64,000 bases of DNA from Collinsella sp. TF05-9AC (GCF_003438495.1 NZ_QSSH01000006.1:1-64000); one strand, 5' to 3'. Shown: positions 8,080-17,272, counted from the first letter of the stretch. Numbers and translations: made by a program. The notes: generated by a model not told the origin, from the letters alone.

Positions 8080-8883
8080 ATGGCCCACGCAACAACCCGA
8101 GCCTTCGCCGATGAGCGTCGTGCCGCCATCATGGAAATGCTTGAGCATAATGCCTCGGTGCAGGTAGCAGAAATCGCCCAGACCTTTGGCGTGTCCTCCG
8201 TTACCGCCCGCGCCGACCTGGACGCGCTCGCCGAAGCAGGCAAGCTGCGCCGCACGCATGGTGGCGCCGTATCGCTCCACAAGCGTCTGACTGTTTCCAC
8301 GCAGGATCGCCGCATCAATGTCAACGTCGCCGCCAAGCAGGCCATCGCGCAAAGCGCCATCGAGCTCGTCAATGACGGCGACACGCTGCTCGTTGACTCG
8401 GGCACCACGGCGCTCGAGTTCGTCCGGCTCCTCGATCAGCGCGACGGCATCACCGTTATCACGGCCGACATTACCATCGCCGATTACATCGACGAAAGCA
8501 TGCCCTCGGTCGATGTCGTCATGCTGGGCGGGGCGCTGCGCAAAGGTCATCGCTATCTGTACGGCCCGCTCACTATGCAAGCGCTCCAAATGGTCCACGC
8601 CGATCTTGCCGTCATGTGCCCCGGAGCTTTTGTTCCCAGCTGCGGCTTTACGACCGACTTTCCGCAGATGGCCGAGACCAAAGCGGCTATGGTCGGCACC
8701 GCCCGTCAAAGCGTCGCCCTCATGGACGCCAGCAAGGTTAACGGACGCGGCATGTACCGCTTTGCCGAGCTGACCGATGTCGACACCATCGTGATGAACC
8801 GTGACCCCGATCATGCCGTCGCCACCTCAATCGCCGAGATCGTCGACAACGCCCGCCCAAATCTCCTCATCGCCGGCGCTTAA
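8080..8883 (+). CDS. DeoR-family transcriptional regulator
   Basis: Repressor of 267 residues. An N-terminal winged helix (VQVAEIAQTFGVSSVTARADLDALAEAGKLRRTHGGAV) is followed by a sugar-phosphate-sensing DeoRC domain with the DSGTTALEF motif. DeoR regulators typically respond to phosphorylated sugars, and its divergent position suggests it controls the neighbouring aldolase. The chosen ATG follows GGAG at five bases. An ATG 19 codons earlier has no good ribosome binding site. Confidence 0.88.
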   Translation: MAHATTRAFADERRAAIMEMLEHNASVQVAEIAQTFGVSSVTARADLDALAEAGKLRRTHGGAVSLHKRLTVSTQDRRINVNVAAKQAIAQSAIELVNDGDTLLVDSGTTALEFVRLLDQRDGITVITADITIADYIDESMPSVDVVMLGGALRKGHRYLYGPLTMQALQMVHADLAVMCPGAFVPSCGFTTDFPQMAETKAAMVGTARQSVALMDASKVNGRGMYRFAELTDVDTIVMNRDPDHAVATSIAEIVDNARPNLLIAGA

Positions 8884-8888
8884 ACAAA

Positions 8889-8919
8889 AACCACCACAAA
8901 GGTCACCTTTGTGGTGGTT
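8889..8919. terminator. Bidirectional terminator
   Basis: A near-perfect hairpin (AACCACCACAAAGGT and its complement, one-base loop) is followed by T residues on the minus strand. It serves the convergent DeoR and flavodiiron genes. Confidence 0.8.
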
Positions 8920-8942
8920 GAGCATCAGAAGTGAATGTGTCG

Positions 8943-10103
8943 CTACTTGGACAGCTCGTCGGCAAGGGCCTCGATCTGAGCGCGCGAGGCGTCGTTGAGC
9001 GAGCCCAGCACGGTCACCTTGTTCTGCGTCAGGGTGATGTCCTTCATGCCCTCGAGCTCCTTGGTCATAACCTTGGCAGCTGCAGGCGCCCAAGAGCCGG
9101 CCTCGACGAGCGCCACCGTACGGTTCTGGTAGGCGTGCTCGGCGAGCGTATGGATGAAGGTGCTCATGCACGGGAAGATCTCGCCCTGATAGGTGATGGA
9201 GGCGAGCACCAGACGGTCGTAGCGGAACGCATCCTCAACGGCCTCGGCCATGTCGTCGCGAGCCAAGTCAAAGACGGAGACCTTCTGGCCGCGAGCCTCA
9301 AGCGCTGCGGCGAGCTCCTCGACGGCAGCCTTCAGATGGCCGTACACGCTCGCATAGGCAATCGTGATGCCCTTGTCCTCGGGCTGGTAGCTCGACCAGG
9401 TGTTATAGGTGTCGAGGTAATAGCCCAGGTTCTCGGTCAGCACGGGGCCGTGGAGCGGGCAGATGATCTGGATGTCCAGGTCGGCGGCCTTCTTGAGGAC
9501 GGCCTGCACAAACTTGCCGAACTTACCGACGATGCCAAAGTAGTAGCGGCGAGCCTCGCAAGCCCAGCCCTCGGGATCCTCGATGTCGTTGGCGCCAAAC
9601 TTGCCAAAGCCGTCGGCACTAAAGAGCACCTTGTCGGTGGACTCGTAGGAGAAGATCACCTCGGGCCAGTGAACGTTGGGGGCGCCGATAAAGGTCAGGC
9701 TGTGGCCGCCCAGGTCGAGCACGTCGCCCTCTTTGACGACCATCTTGCGCTCGGGGTAGTCGGTGCCAAAGTAGTTGACCATCATGCGGAAGGCGCCCAT
9801 GCTGGCCACAATCTGTGCCTGGGGATAGCGCTCCATAAAGGCGGCGATACCGGCGGAGTGATCGGGCTCCATGTGATGGACAACCAGGTAGTCGGGCGTA
9901 CGGCCATCGAGCACGGCCTCGAGGTTGCCGAGCCACTCGTCAACAAAACCGCCGTCGACTGAATCGGCGACAGCGATCTTTTCGCCCAAGATAACGTAGC
10001 TGTTGTATGCCATACCGTTCTCGGACACGTCGTACTGGCCCTCGAACAGGTCAATGTCGTGATCGTCGACACCGATGTAGCGGATATCCTTGGTGATCTC
10101 CAT
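8943..10103 (-). CDS. Flavodiiron protein (FprA family, O2/NO reductase)
   Basis: Cytoplasmic enzyme of 386 residues that reduces oxygen to water, or nitric oxide to nitrous oxide, protecting anaerobes. Residues 1-245 form the metallo-beta-lactamase-like diiron domain with HxExDH at 77-82 (HMEPDHSAG). Residues from about 255 form a flavodoxin domain (ITIAYASVYGHLKAA) that holds FMN. The start ATG follows AGGAGG. It stands alone between a terminator and the galactose-region LacI gene. An electron donor such as rubredoxin is not encoded next to it. Confidence 0.93.
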   Translation of the reverse strand: MEITKDIRYIGVDDHDIDLFEGQYDVSENGMAYNSYVILGEKIAVADSVDGGFVDEWLGNLEAVLDGRTPDYLVVHHMEPDHSAGIAAFMERYPQAQIVASMGAFRMMVNYFGTDYPERKMVVKEGDVLDLGGHSLTFIGAPNVHWPEVIFSYESTDKVLFSADGFGKFGANDIEDPEGWACEARRYYFGIVGKFGKFVQAVLKKAADLDIQIICPLHGPVLTENLGYYLDTYNTWSSYQPEDKGITIAYASVYGHLKAAVEELAAALEARGQKVSVFDLARDDMAEAVEDAFRYDRLVLASITYQGEIFPCMSTFIHTLAEHAYQNRTVALVEAGSWAPAAAKVMTKELEGMKDITLTQNKVTVLGSLNDASRAQIEALADELSK

Positions 10104-10232
10104 CAGGCAAAGCCTCCTAGATAGACAAAAGAACCCGTCTATCATAACACTCGCCTTCATAGCCACGGCTATCCGTCAGCATCCTTACCGATTGTAATTG
10201 AGGCGGAATATACTGCCGTTGACCTGCACAAA

Positions 10233-11264
10233 CTATGCGCGCAGTATCGCCGTGCTATGTCGAATAATGAGCTGGCCGGGAATACGGATGGCAACGGTTT
10301 TGCCCGCCGTACCCGCCTCGGGAACCGCATGCTCAAACACCTCGCGTCCGCGCTGATGTAGATCGAATCGCACGGTCGTGAGCTCGTTGTGTGCCACAAA
10401 ATCATCGAGCGAATCGTCGACGCCCACCACGCTCACGTCCTCGGGCACGCGCAGGCCGCTATCACGCAGCGCGGCAATCGCGCCATTTGCCATCTGATCG
10501 TTTGCCGCATAGATCGCCGTCATGGTGTGATCGTGCTCGGCCAGATACCTGCCGGCTTCGTAACCGCTGTTGGCAGACCAGTCGCCCTCGAGCGGCTCTG
10601 CCGGCTCGATGTGTTTACGCTCGAGCGCATCCTGCCAACCGGCGCGACGAAATTGCTCGTCGACCGAGAACGACGGGCCGCCGATATAGCGAATCTGCTC
10701 GTGCCCCAGCTCAAACAGGTGATCCATAAGCAATAGCGAGCAGCCGTAATGGTCGGAATCGACCGTGGTCACCCGCGGGTGCGCGTACATGGTAACGATG
10801 ACCGTGCCAATGCCCGGCAGTGGATCAAACGTCTCAAAATCGGGCGCCATGCGGCTCATGCCGATGATGATGCCGTCCACCGGCAATGCGGCCATACGAC
10901 GCGTGGCCTCGGCAAGCGAGAATTCCTCGGTCTTGGACATCTCGACCAGCGTGATGGCGCAATTATGCTCGCGAGCAGCGCTGGCGATGCCGTCGATCAT
11001 TGAGAGGTTGCCAAACTTGGTGACATCGTTGATGCATAGGCCTACCGAATGGTAACGGCCGTCGCGCAGCGAGCGACCGGCATAACTCGGACGAAAGCCG
11101 AGCTCTTGCATAGCGGCCTGCACGCGCTGGCGCGTCTGCTCGTTAACGTTGGGTAAACCGTTGGCGACGCGCGAAACCGTCTGCTGCGAAACGCCAGCAG
11201 CGCGGGCGACGTCGGCCATGGAGACCGGACGCGTACCTGTATCGTTGGACGGGCGCCTTGCCAC
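10233..11264 (-). CDS. LacI-family repressor, probably of galK-galT
   Basis: Regulator of 343 residues with an N-terminal LacI helix-turn-helix (SMADVARAAGVSQQTVSRVANG) and a periplasmic-binding-protein-like sensor domain (VVGVDDSLDDFVAHNELTTVRFD near the end). The start is GTG preceded by AAGGTGA. It is divergent from galK, and three 14-bp operators lie between them, so self-regulation and galKT control are likely. It is closely related to the LacI of the second PTS module, whose promoter carries the same type of operator. Confidence 0.9.
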   Translation of the reverse strand: MARRPSNDTGTRPVSMADVARAAGVSQQTVSRVANGLPNVNEQTRQRVQAAMQELGFRPSYAGRSLRDGRYHSVGLCINDVTKFGNLSMIDGIASAAREHNCAITLVEMSKTEEFSLAEATRRMAALPVDGIIIGMSRMAPDFETFDPLPGIGTVIVTMYAHPRVTTVDSDHYGCSLLLMDHLFELGHEQIRYIGGPSFSVDEQFRRAGWQDALERKHIEPAEPLEGDWSANSGYEAGRYLAEHDHTMTAIYAANDQMANGAIAALRDSGLRVPEDVSVVGVDDSLDDFVAHNELTTVRFDLHQRGREVFEHAVPEAGTAGKTVAIRIPGQLIIRHSTAILRA

Positions 11265-11357
11265 AGGATCACCTTCACCCTTGCGAGATCTGAATGGCGT
11301 GAATGCCGGCCCGGGCAGAAATACATCCCGCGCCGAGGCCCGCTATCGTCGGACGCA

Positions 11358-11371
11358 TGTTAACGTACTCT
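11358..11371. promoter_or_regulatory. LacI-type operator 1 in the galK region
   Basis: TGTTAACGTACTCT differs by one base from the operator seen twice nearer to galK. It lies about 90 bases upstream of the LacI start and may serve autoregulation. Confidence 0.5.
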
Positions 11372-11418
11372 ACTTTTTCTATCTGCATCTCTTCTGCTTT
11401 ATAAGTCCATACGGCAGT

Positions 11419-11448
11419 ACCGTTCACGGCTGTATTTCTACCGATTAC
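11419..11448 (+). promoter_or_regulatory. Direct-repeat element (ACCGTTTAC type), galK region
   Basis: ACCGTTCAC and ACCGATTAC are in direct orientation with a 12-base spacer (21 bases start to start). This is one of seven such elements in the window. The layout matches LytTR-family binding sites. Confidence 0.55.
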
Positions 11449-11480
11449 CAGATTCTCAAAAAGTGACAAGCGATGTGTTA

Positions 11481-11494
11481 TGAGTACGTTAACA
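11481..11494. promoter_or_regulatory. LacI-type operator 2 in the galK region
   Basis: TGAGTACGTTAACA, the 14-bp core centred on CG expected for LacI-family proteins, lies midway between the divergent genes. Confidence 0.6.
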
Positions 11495-11544
11495 TAGCCC
11501 GTAACGTGCGGTATCGTGAACACTTGGTTCATGCCGCTTCAAGT

Positions 11545-11558
11545 TGTTAACGTACTCA
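11545..11558. promoter_or_regulatory. LacI-type operator 3, next to galK
   Basis: TGTTAACGTACTCA is the exact inverse of operator 2, 64 bases away, and lies 45 bases upstream of the galK start, where bound repressor would block transcription. Confidence 0.6.
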
Positions 11559-11602
11559 TAACGACGCAAAACCCACCCGTGCGCGCCAAGGAAAGGACTC
11601 CC

Positions 11603-12808
11603 ATGACCACCCCCGACGAAAAGACATTCGCCACGCTCACCAAGCTGTTCGAGGAGGAGTTTGGCCCCATCGGCGACCGCCAGGTGCTCTACGTGCACGC
11701 GCCCGGCCGTTCCGAGATCAGCGGCAACCACACCGACCACGAGGGTGGCCACGTTATCGCCGGTTCGCTCGATGTCGCTGTCGACGGCATCGCCGTGGCA
11801 ACCGACTCCAACAAGGTTCGCGTCGCCGACGAGGGCTATCCTACGTTTGAGATCACGCTCGACACGCTGGATGTTCAGGAGTCCGAGAAGGGCACGTCCG
11901 CAAGCCTCGTCCGCGGCATGGCCCACGAAATCGCTACTCTTGGCGTTAAGCCCCACGGCTTCGACTTCGCCTTCACCTGCTCCGTCCCCTCGGGCGGCGG
12001 CCTTTCCAGCTCTGCCGCCGTCGAGGCCGCATACGGTCGTGCCATGGAAACCCTCTGGGGCGCACCCGCCATCGAGCCCGTCGCGCTCGCCCAAATGAGC
12101 CAGCGCACCGAGAACAACTATTACGGCAAGCCCTGCGGTCTGATGGACCAGGCCGCCGTTTGCTTGGGCGGCCTCGCCTACATGGACTTTGAGGATCAGG
12201 CCCAGCCTAAAACCCAGAAGCTCGAGCTCAACTTTGAGGATCACGGTTACGCGCTCGTGCTCGTTAAGGTCGGTGCCGATCACGTGGCAGCCACCGACGA
12301 CTACGCCGCCGTTCCGCGCGAGATGCAGGACGTCGCCGCCGAGTTTGGCAAGGAACGCCTGTGCGAGGTCGATGTTGCCGACTTTGACGCCAAGCTCCCC
12401 GAGCTGCGCGCCAAGCTGGGCGACCGCGCCTGCCTGCGCGCCGTTCACTACTGGTACGAGAACGGCCTGGTCGATAAGCGCTGGGCGGCCCTGAACGCCG
12501 GCGACATCGACCAGTTCCTGGTCCTGACGCGCGAGTCCGGCGCCAGCTCTGCCATGTACCTGCAGAATGTCGTCGCCAAGCTGGGCTCCGAGCAGCCCTC
12601 AATGTATGCCCTGGCACTGGCCGAGCACGTGCTCGACGGTCGCGGTGCCGTTCGTATTCACGGTGGCGGCTTTGGTGGCACCATCCAGGCCTTCGTGCCG
12701 ATCGACCTGGTCGACACCTTTATCACCAAGATGAACGGCTGGCTGGGCGAGGGTTCCGCCCGCCACTACACTATCTCTGACAAGGGGGCTTACGCGGCAT
12801 GGCTGTAA
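11603..12808 (+). CDS. galK: Galactokinase
   Basis: GHMP kinase of 401 residues that phosphorylates galactose to galactose-1-phosphate, the first committed step of the Leloir pathway. The galactokinase signature appears as PGRSEISGNHTDHEGGHV near residue 35. The ATP-binding GHMP motif is PSGGGLSSSAAVE near 130, and the C-terminal motif is IHGGGFGGTIQAFV. The chosen ATG follows AAGGAAAGGA. The gene overlaps galT by ten bases, so the two are one transcript with coupled translation. Three LacI operators and one direct-repeat element precede it. Confidence 0.95.
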   Translation: MTTPDEKTFATLTKLFEEEFGPIGDRQVLYVHAPGRSEISGNHTDHEGGHVIAGSLDVAVDGIAVATDSNKVRVADEGYPTFEITLDTLDVQESEKGTSASLVRGMAHEIATLGVKPHGFDFAFTCSVPSGGGLSSSAAVEAAYGRAMETLWGAPAIEPVALAQMSQRTENNYYGKPCGLMDQAAVCLGGLAYMDFEDQAQPKTQKLELNFEDHGYALVLVKVGADHVAATDDYAAVPREMQDVAAEFGKERLCEVDVADFDAKLPELRAKLGDRACLRAVHYWYENGLVDKRWAALNAGDIDQFLVLTRESGASSAMYLQNVVAKLGSEQPSMYALALAEHVLDGRGAVRIHGGGFGGTIQAFVPIDLVDTFITKMNGWLGEGSARHYTISDKGAYAAWL

Positions 12809-14427
12809 TGACTGACGTGCGCGAGGCCGCGCAGAACCTGATCGAGTACGCTATCCACCGATCGATGATCGGCCAGGACGATCGCATCTGGGCATACAAC
12901 ACCATTTTGGAGTGCATCGGCGCCACGGGCCCCGCGCTCGACATGGCTTGGGCGCTCAAGACCGAGAAGATTTCGCTCTTGCACCCCGATACCCTACCCG
13001 ACTTTGACCTTGAAGGCACGCTCGCCGCGCTTGCCGAGGCCGCCGTTGCCAACGGCGCCGCCGAGGACACGGCATCGGGCCGCGACCGCATCGCCATGCG
13101 CATCATGGGCGCACTCATGCCGAGGCCTTCGGTTGTAAACGAGGAGTTCAACGGACGCATGGGCGTCAACGAGCCCCGCGCCGCGACCGACTGGTTCTAC
13201 GGCCTGTGCTGCGACGCCGGCTACGTGCGCCGTGCCGCCATCGCGCGCAACATCAAATGGAACACCCCAACCAACTGGGGCGACCTGGAGATTACCATCA
13301 ACCTGTCCAAGCCCGAGAAGGACCCGCGAGATATCGCTGTGGCAGGTGCAGCCAAGAACACGGGCGAGAAGTATCCCGCCTGCCAGCTCTGCATCGAAAA
13401 CGAGGGCTATCCCGGACGCTCCGCCGCAGCCGACGGCGGCGCCCATCCCGCCCGCCAGAATCTGCGCGTTATTCGCATTCAGCTTAATGGCGAGCGCTGG
13501 GGCTTCCAGTACAGCCCGTACGCGTACTTTAACGAGCACTGCATTGCCATGAGCTCCGAGCATCGTCCGATGCACGTCGACCGCAAGGGCCTGACCTGTC
13601 TGCTCGACTTTGTGGACCTGTTCCCGCACTATTTCATTGGCTCCAACGCCGACCTGCCCATCGTGGGCGGCTCGATCTTGTCGCACGACCACTTCCAGGG
13701 CGGCGCGCACGAGTTCCCCATGATGCATGCTGCCGAGGTCTCGCAGTTTAGCGTGCCCGGTTTTGACCAGGTCAGCGGTACCGTGCTGCAGTGGCCGCTC
13801 TCGGTGCTGCGCCTGCGCTCGCATGACCGCGCTCAGCTGCTCGACGCTGCCGAGAAGATTATCCTCGCCTGGCGCGAGTGGACCGATGAGTCTGTGGGCG
13901 TCATCGCGTACACAGCCGATGGCGTGGCGCACAACACCGTGACGCCCGTCATCCGCCGCGTCGACTCTCGCGGAAATGCCGGCGGCGAAATCTACGAGGC
14001 CTACCTGGCGCTTCGCTGCAACATCACGACCGACGAGCATCCGCTGGGCGTGTTCCACCCGCACGCCGAGTACCACCACATTAAGAAGGAGAACATCGGC
14101 CTGATCGAGGTCATGGGCCTGGCCATTCTTCCGCCGCGCCTGGTTCCCGAGCTCGGCGCTGTCCGCGAGCACCTGCTGGCGGCCAAGGTCGATGCCAGCT
14201 ACGACCTTGCCGGTGCGCTCGAGGGCGATGATCTATGCCGCAGCCACGCCGCATGGGCCGAGGATGTCTATGCCCGCCGCGCCGACGAACTTACGGCCGA
14301 CAACGCCATCGATATCCTGCACGAGGAGGTCGGCGTGGTGTTTGGCCACGTGCTCGACAACGCCGGCGTCTTTAAGTGGGACGAAGCCGGCCGCGCCGCC
14401 CAACAGCGCTTTATCGACTCACTGTAA
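12799..14427 (+). CDS. galT: UDP-glucose--hexose-1-phosphate uridylyltransferase (class II GalT)
   Basis: Enzyme of 542 residues that exchanges galactose-1-phosphate with UDP-glucose to give UDP-galactose and glucose-1-phosphate. It belongs to the long class II family of Firmicutes and Coriobacteria: SILSHDHFQGGAHEFPM contains the catalytic His region and HPHAEYHHIKKENIGLIEVMGLA is the C-terminal signature. The first ATG overlaps galK and follows GGGGG at nine bases; a second ATG three codons on overlaps the galK stop. galE, which would regenerate UDP-glucose, is not in the window. Confidence 0.95.
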   Translation: MAVMTDVREAAQNLIEYAIHRSMIGQDDRIWAYNTILECIGATGPALDMAWALKTEKISLLHPDTLPDFDLEGTLAALAEAAVANGAAEDTASGRDRIAMRIMGALMPRPSVVNEEFNGRMGVNEPRAATDWFYGLCCDAGYVRRAAIARNIKWNTPTNWGDLEITINLSKPEKDPRDIAVAGAAKNTGEKYPACQLCIENEGYPGRSAAADGGAHPARQNLRVIRIQLNGERWGFQYSPYAYFNEHCIAMSSEHRPMHVDRKGLTCLLDFVDLFPHYFIGSNADLPIVGGSILSHDHFQGGAHEFPMMHAAEVSQFSVPGFDQVSGTVLQWPLSVLRLRSHDRAQLLDAAEKIILAWREWTDESVGVIAYTADGVAHNTVTPVIRRVDSRGNAGGEIYEAYLALRCNITTDEHPLGVFHPHAEYHHIKKENIGLIEVMGLAILPPRLVPELGAVREHLLAAKVDASYDLAGALEGDDLCRSHAAWAEDVYARRADELTADNAIDILHEEVGVVFGHVLDNAGVFKWDEAGRAAQQRFIDSL

Positions 14428-14457
14428 TGATCCCTTGGGGACGGAGGAAAACGGATC
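14428..14457 (+). repeat. 30-bp dispersed repeat, copy 1
   Basis: This stretch, beginning TGATCCCTTGGGGACGG, is repeated exactly and in inverse orientation 24 kb away. Both copies touch a stop codon: here it directly abuts the galT stop. Confidence 0.7.
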
Positions 14458-14473
14458 GCTTCGTCTTCAAGAC

Positions 14474-14514
14474 AACGGCGCCCGCCAGCAACATCGCCAG
14501 CGAGCGCCGTTTTA
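14474..14514 (+). terminator. Terminator of galK-galT
   Basis: AACGGCGC and GCGCCGTT form the stem, with extra pairing inside, followed by a T run. Confidence 0.7.
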
Positions 14515-14519
14515 TTGGC

Positions 14520-14575
14520 TAGTCATTGGGGACGTTCTTAAACGACTAGTCAAACAAGAACATCCCCAATGACTA
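14520..14575. repeat. Inverted repeat with 20-base arms
   Basis: TAGTCATTGGGGACGTTCTT and its complement match at 19 of 20 positions around a 16-base loop. A 13-base part (AGTCATTGGGGAC) recurs in inverse orientation at 19188-19200. It looks like a dispersed palindromic element. Confidence 0.6.
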
Positions 14576-14616
14576 CTTGCGACCAAGGCAACGCCGATGT
14601 CTTGGCATTGTCAGCG

Positions 14617-14715
14617 AAAACGCCCCTAAGCGAGCAAGGTGACGTGAAAGAGGAGGGCATTGACCTTCTGGTCATGCCCGACGATTGAACGTCAGATTGC
14701 CGCTTAGGGGCGTTT
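14617..14715. repeat. Compact nested stem-loop element
   Basis: Fifteen-base arms (AAACGCCCCTAAGCG and its complement) enclose about 70 bases. These contain GACGT/ACGTC pairing and an inner hairpin of GGGCAT and TGACC with TTCT as loop. A 39-codon frame runs through it but has no ribosome binding site. It is more likely a structured RNA or palindromic element than a gene. Confidence 0.5.
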
Positions 14716-14728
14716 GCAGCGTTGAGCC

Positions 14729-14756
14729 GTTACGGCGTTTGGTAAAACGCCGTAAC
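14729..14756 (-). terminator. Terminator of the lacABXC operon
   Basis: GTTACGGCGTTT and AAACGCCGTAAC form a tight hairpin directly after the lacC stop codon on the minus strand. Confidence 0.65.
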
Positions 14757-14757
14757 C

Positions 14758-15693
14758 CTACAGTTCAGTCACGACAACACTGTTGTAGACCTCGTCCCAG
14801 CGATCCATGACCAGGTGGCCAGTCTTGGGATCCATAGCGTTGAGCTTGCCGCAGGTATTGGCGGTCTTGAGCACCGTGACGTCATCGGCACCAGCCGCAA
14901 TGGCATGCGCAAAGCCGGCGATGGTCGAGTCACCGGAACCCGTCGCGTTCACAGCCGCAATCGCGGGCGTCTTGGCGCGGAACGCGCGACCCTCATGGAA
15001 GCCAACCGAACCGGCAGCGCCCATCGAAACGACAACCCAGGGGATACCGGCAAAACGGTCATCGGCGGCAAGCGCCTCGCGCAGGGCATCGACATCATCG
15101 GTCGTAAAGGACGTACCCAGCAGGCCGTTAATCTCGGTCAGGTTGGGCTTTACGAGCTCAGGCTTTGCGTCGGACTCCAGCGCGGCCTCCAGCGATGCAC
15201 CCGAAGTGTCGAGCAGCACCTTGGCGCCCGCCTCCTCGGCGATCTTGACGAGCTCGGCATAGTAGCCGGCATCGACGCCACGCGGCAGCGAGCCCGAAAG
15301 CGTCACAACGTCCGCCTTCGCTGCAAGCTCGGCGAACTTGGCCGTAAAGGCCTCGAGCTCGGCCGGGGCGATCTGCGGGCCGCTCTCCAGCAGCTCGGTC
15401 TGATTACCCTCGTGCAGGATATTCAGGCAGATGCGCGTCTCACCGGCAATGGGCACAAAGTCGTTCTTGACGCCGTCGGCATCCATAAGCTCGGCCATAT
15501 AGGCACCCATGTGGCCGCCGAGCAGACCGGTCGCGAGCACATCGTCGCCCAGCTGCAGCAGCACACGGCTCACGTTGAGGCCCTTGCCGCCAGCGGTCTT
15601 TTCGGGCGTCACACGGTTAACATCGTCGATGATCAGCTTGTCGAGCTGATAGCGCGTATCAATCGACGGGTTCATGGTAACGGTCAGAATCAT
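14758..15693 (-). CDS. lacC: Tagatose-6-phosphate kinase / 1-phosphofructokinase family (LacC)
   Basis: PfkB-family sugar kinase of 311 residues. In this operon it should phosphorylate tagatose-6-phosphate to tagatose-1,6-bisphosphate. The N-terminus (MILTVTMNPSIDTRYQLDKL), the GGKGLNVSRVL substrate motif, and the C-terminal PfkB signature AVNATGSGDSTIAGFAHAI with the catalytic Asp are all present. Sequence alone does not separate LacC from FruK; the lacA-lacB neighbours decide the call. The ATG follows CAGGAG. A close paralogue with the same type of neighbour lies at 41 kb. Confidence 0.85.
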   Translation of the reverse strand: MILTVTMNPSIDTRYQLDKLIIDDVNRVTPEKTAGGKGLNVSRVLLQLGDDVLATGLLGGHMGAYMAELMDADGVKNDFVPIAGETRICLNILHEGNQTELLESGPQIAPAELEAFTAKFAELAAKADVVTLSGSLPRGVDAGYYAELVKIAEEAGAKVLLDTSGASLEAALESDAKPELVKPNLTEINGLLGTSFTTDDVDALREALAADDRFAGIPWVVVSMGAAGSVGFHEGRAFRAKTPAIAAVNATGSGDSTIAGFAHAIAAGADDVTVLKTANTCGKLNAMDPKTGHLVMDRWDEVYNSVVVTEL

Positions 15694-15746
15694 GTTGAAC
15701 TCCTGTTCCGGGGCGGCATGACCCGCCCCAAACATACGATAACTCG

Positions 15747-16628
15747 TTAAAGGATCTCGATCTCAAAGCCGCGGGTAACGGTCTCCCCCGGCTTGGCCAC
15801 CAGGCAGCCACGCTTGTGCTCCAGAATATCGTCCTCGTCGGAGCAGGTGGACAGACCACCCCACGGTTCAACAGCCACAAAGTCGCCCTCGGGCTTGCCC
15901 CACACAATCAAGTACGGCATATCGGGGAACGTCAGGCGCACGCCCTTATCCTCGGTTTTCTTGGTCAGCGTAACCACGCGGCTCTCGAGCACGTCGAAGA
16001 TGGTCTCCGCGAAGTCAAAGAGTTCGTGGGTAAGCGGCAGGTTCTGGCCGATCATGGGGTTCTTGCTGCGATGCTCAACATCAATCAGGCCCGTCGAGGG
16101 AACGGCAGTGCAGAGCTCGGTGGCCTCACGCTGCTCAAAACGGAGCTCGTAGTCGTCATAGGACTCGCCCTCGTCGAGCGGGCACTTAAAGCCGGGGTGA
16201 CCGCCCACAAAGAACGGCATGTCCTCGGTGCCCTCATTAGTCACCTCGTACGACACGGCCACCTTTTCCGAATCGATCGTGTAACGAGCAACGATCTTAA
16301 ACGGATACGGGTACTGCTCGAGCAACTCGGCATGGTCGGTAGAGCTTAGGCTCAGCGCAACCATGTTGTCGCTCTGTTCCTCGAGCTTCCACTCCTGTTT
16401 GCGCGCAAAACCGTGGCGGGCGAGCTTTACCTCGCGGCCGCCCATGGTCATTGCGTGACCGTCACGAAGGCCACCGCAGATCGGGAAACAAATGGGCGCC
16501 TGGCCCGACCAGACCGCCGGGTCACCCTGCCACAGGTACTCACGGCCGTTGGCCGCAATAGAAGTGAACGACCCGCCCGCCGTGCTCAGTGCTACGCGGA
16601 TAGAACCGTTATCAAGAACAAACTCCAT
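15747..16628 (-). CDS. LacX-like aldose 1-epimerase family protein
   Basis: Protein of 293 residues in the galactose-mutarotase superfamily, close to LacX of lactococcal lac operons. Features are the N-terminal GGSFTSIAANGREYLWQGDP, an FVGGHPGFKCPL motif with the conserved His, and VEPWGGLSTCSDE near the end. It probably interconverts anomers of galactose or a phosphorylated sugar, but LacX activity is not well established. The ATG follows AGGAAGG. It lies between lacB and lacC in one leftward operon, and has a paralogue at 42 kb also paired with a LacC. Confidence 0.8.
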   Translation of the reverse strand: MEFVLDNGSIRVALSTAGGSFTSIAANGREYLWQGDPAVWSGQAPICFPICGGLRDGHAMTMGGREVKLARHGFARKQEWKLEEQSDNMVALSLSSTDHAELLEQYPYPFKIVARYTIDSEKVAVSYEVTNEGTEDMPFFVGGHPGFKCPLDEGESYDDYELRFEQREATELCTAVPSTGLIDVEHRSKNPMIGQNLPLTHELFDFAETIFDVLESRVVTLTKKTEDKGVRLTFPDMPYLIVWGKPEGDFVAVEPWGGLSTCSDEDDILEHKRGCLVAKPGETVTRGFEIEIL

Positions 16629-16747
16629 AGGAGCCTTCCCTTTCTTACGACAGCCCGCCAAGTCAATAGGGCTGATAGAAAACCGGCCCGCGCCCCCTCA
16701 CAGAAACGCGAGCCGTCAACGGACTAGTTAATTACGCCGAATACCCA

Positions 16748-17272
16748 CTAATCATGGTATTCGCCGCGGTCCCACTTCTCGAGGAACTCGTCAAAGAAGT
16801 GCGGGTCAGCCTGAGCCTCGGCGTCGGCCTTGTTGCAGGCATCGATCTTGGCAATCAGGGCATCGTGCTCGGGGGTCTTCTCGTAGGGCTCCTCCAGGAA
16901 GGCAAGCATGATGTCGGCCATCAGGAACTCGCCGGTGATCTTGCCGCCAAAGCCCACAATGTTGGCGTTGAGCTCGCGACGGGCATACAGGGCAGAGGTC
17001 ATGTCGCGAACCAGGGCGCAGCGGGCGCCGGGAACCTTGTTGACGGCGTTGGTGATGCCAATGCCGGTGCCGCAGAGGGCCACGCCAAAGTCGGCCTTGC
17101 CGCTGGCAACAGCCTCGCCCACGGCCTTACCGTAGATGGGATAGTGCGTACGGGTGTGGCTGTAGGTGCCGCAGTCGAGCACCTTGTAGCCAGCCTGCTC
17201 CAGGCGGTCGGCCAGATAGATCTTCTCGTCCGTAACGATATGGTCGCAACCGATTGCGATGGTCTTCTTCAT
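16748..17272 (-). CDS. lacB: Galactose-6-phosphate isomerase subunit LacB
   Basis: Protein of 174 residues in the RpiB/LacAB family. With LacA it converts galactose-6-phosphate to tagatose-6-phosphate. It matches lactococcal LacB almost motif for motif: [12 protein letters not shown] at the start, [29 protein letters not shown] with the active-site Cys, and [13 protein letters not shown] at the end. The start follows GAAAGGA. It is second in the lacA-lacB-lacX-lacC operon. Confidence 0.95.
   Translation of the reverse strand: MKKTIAIGCDHIVTDEKIYLADRLEQAGYKVLDCGTYSHTRTHYPIYGKAVGEAVASGKADFGVALCGTGIGITNAVNKVPGARCALVRDMTSALYARRELNANIVGFGGKITGEFLMADIMLAFLEEPYEKTPEHDALIAKIDACNKADAEAQADPHFFDEFLEKWDRGEYHD

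Noticed and set aside
14569..14687. A 39-codon small gene through the nested stem-loop after galT
   Set aside because: There is no ribosome binding site, its ATG lies in a hairpin arm, and the palindromic structure explains the sequence better.
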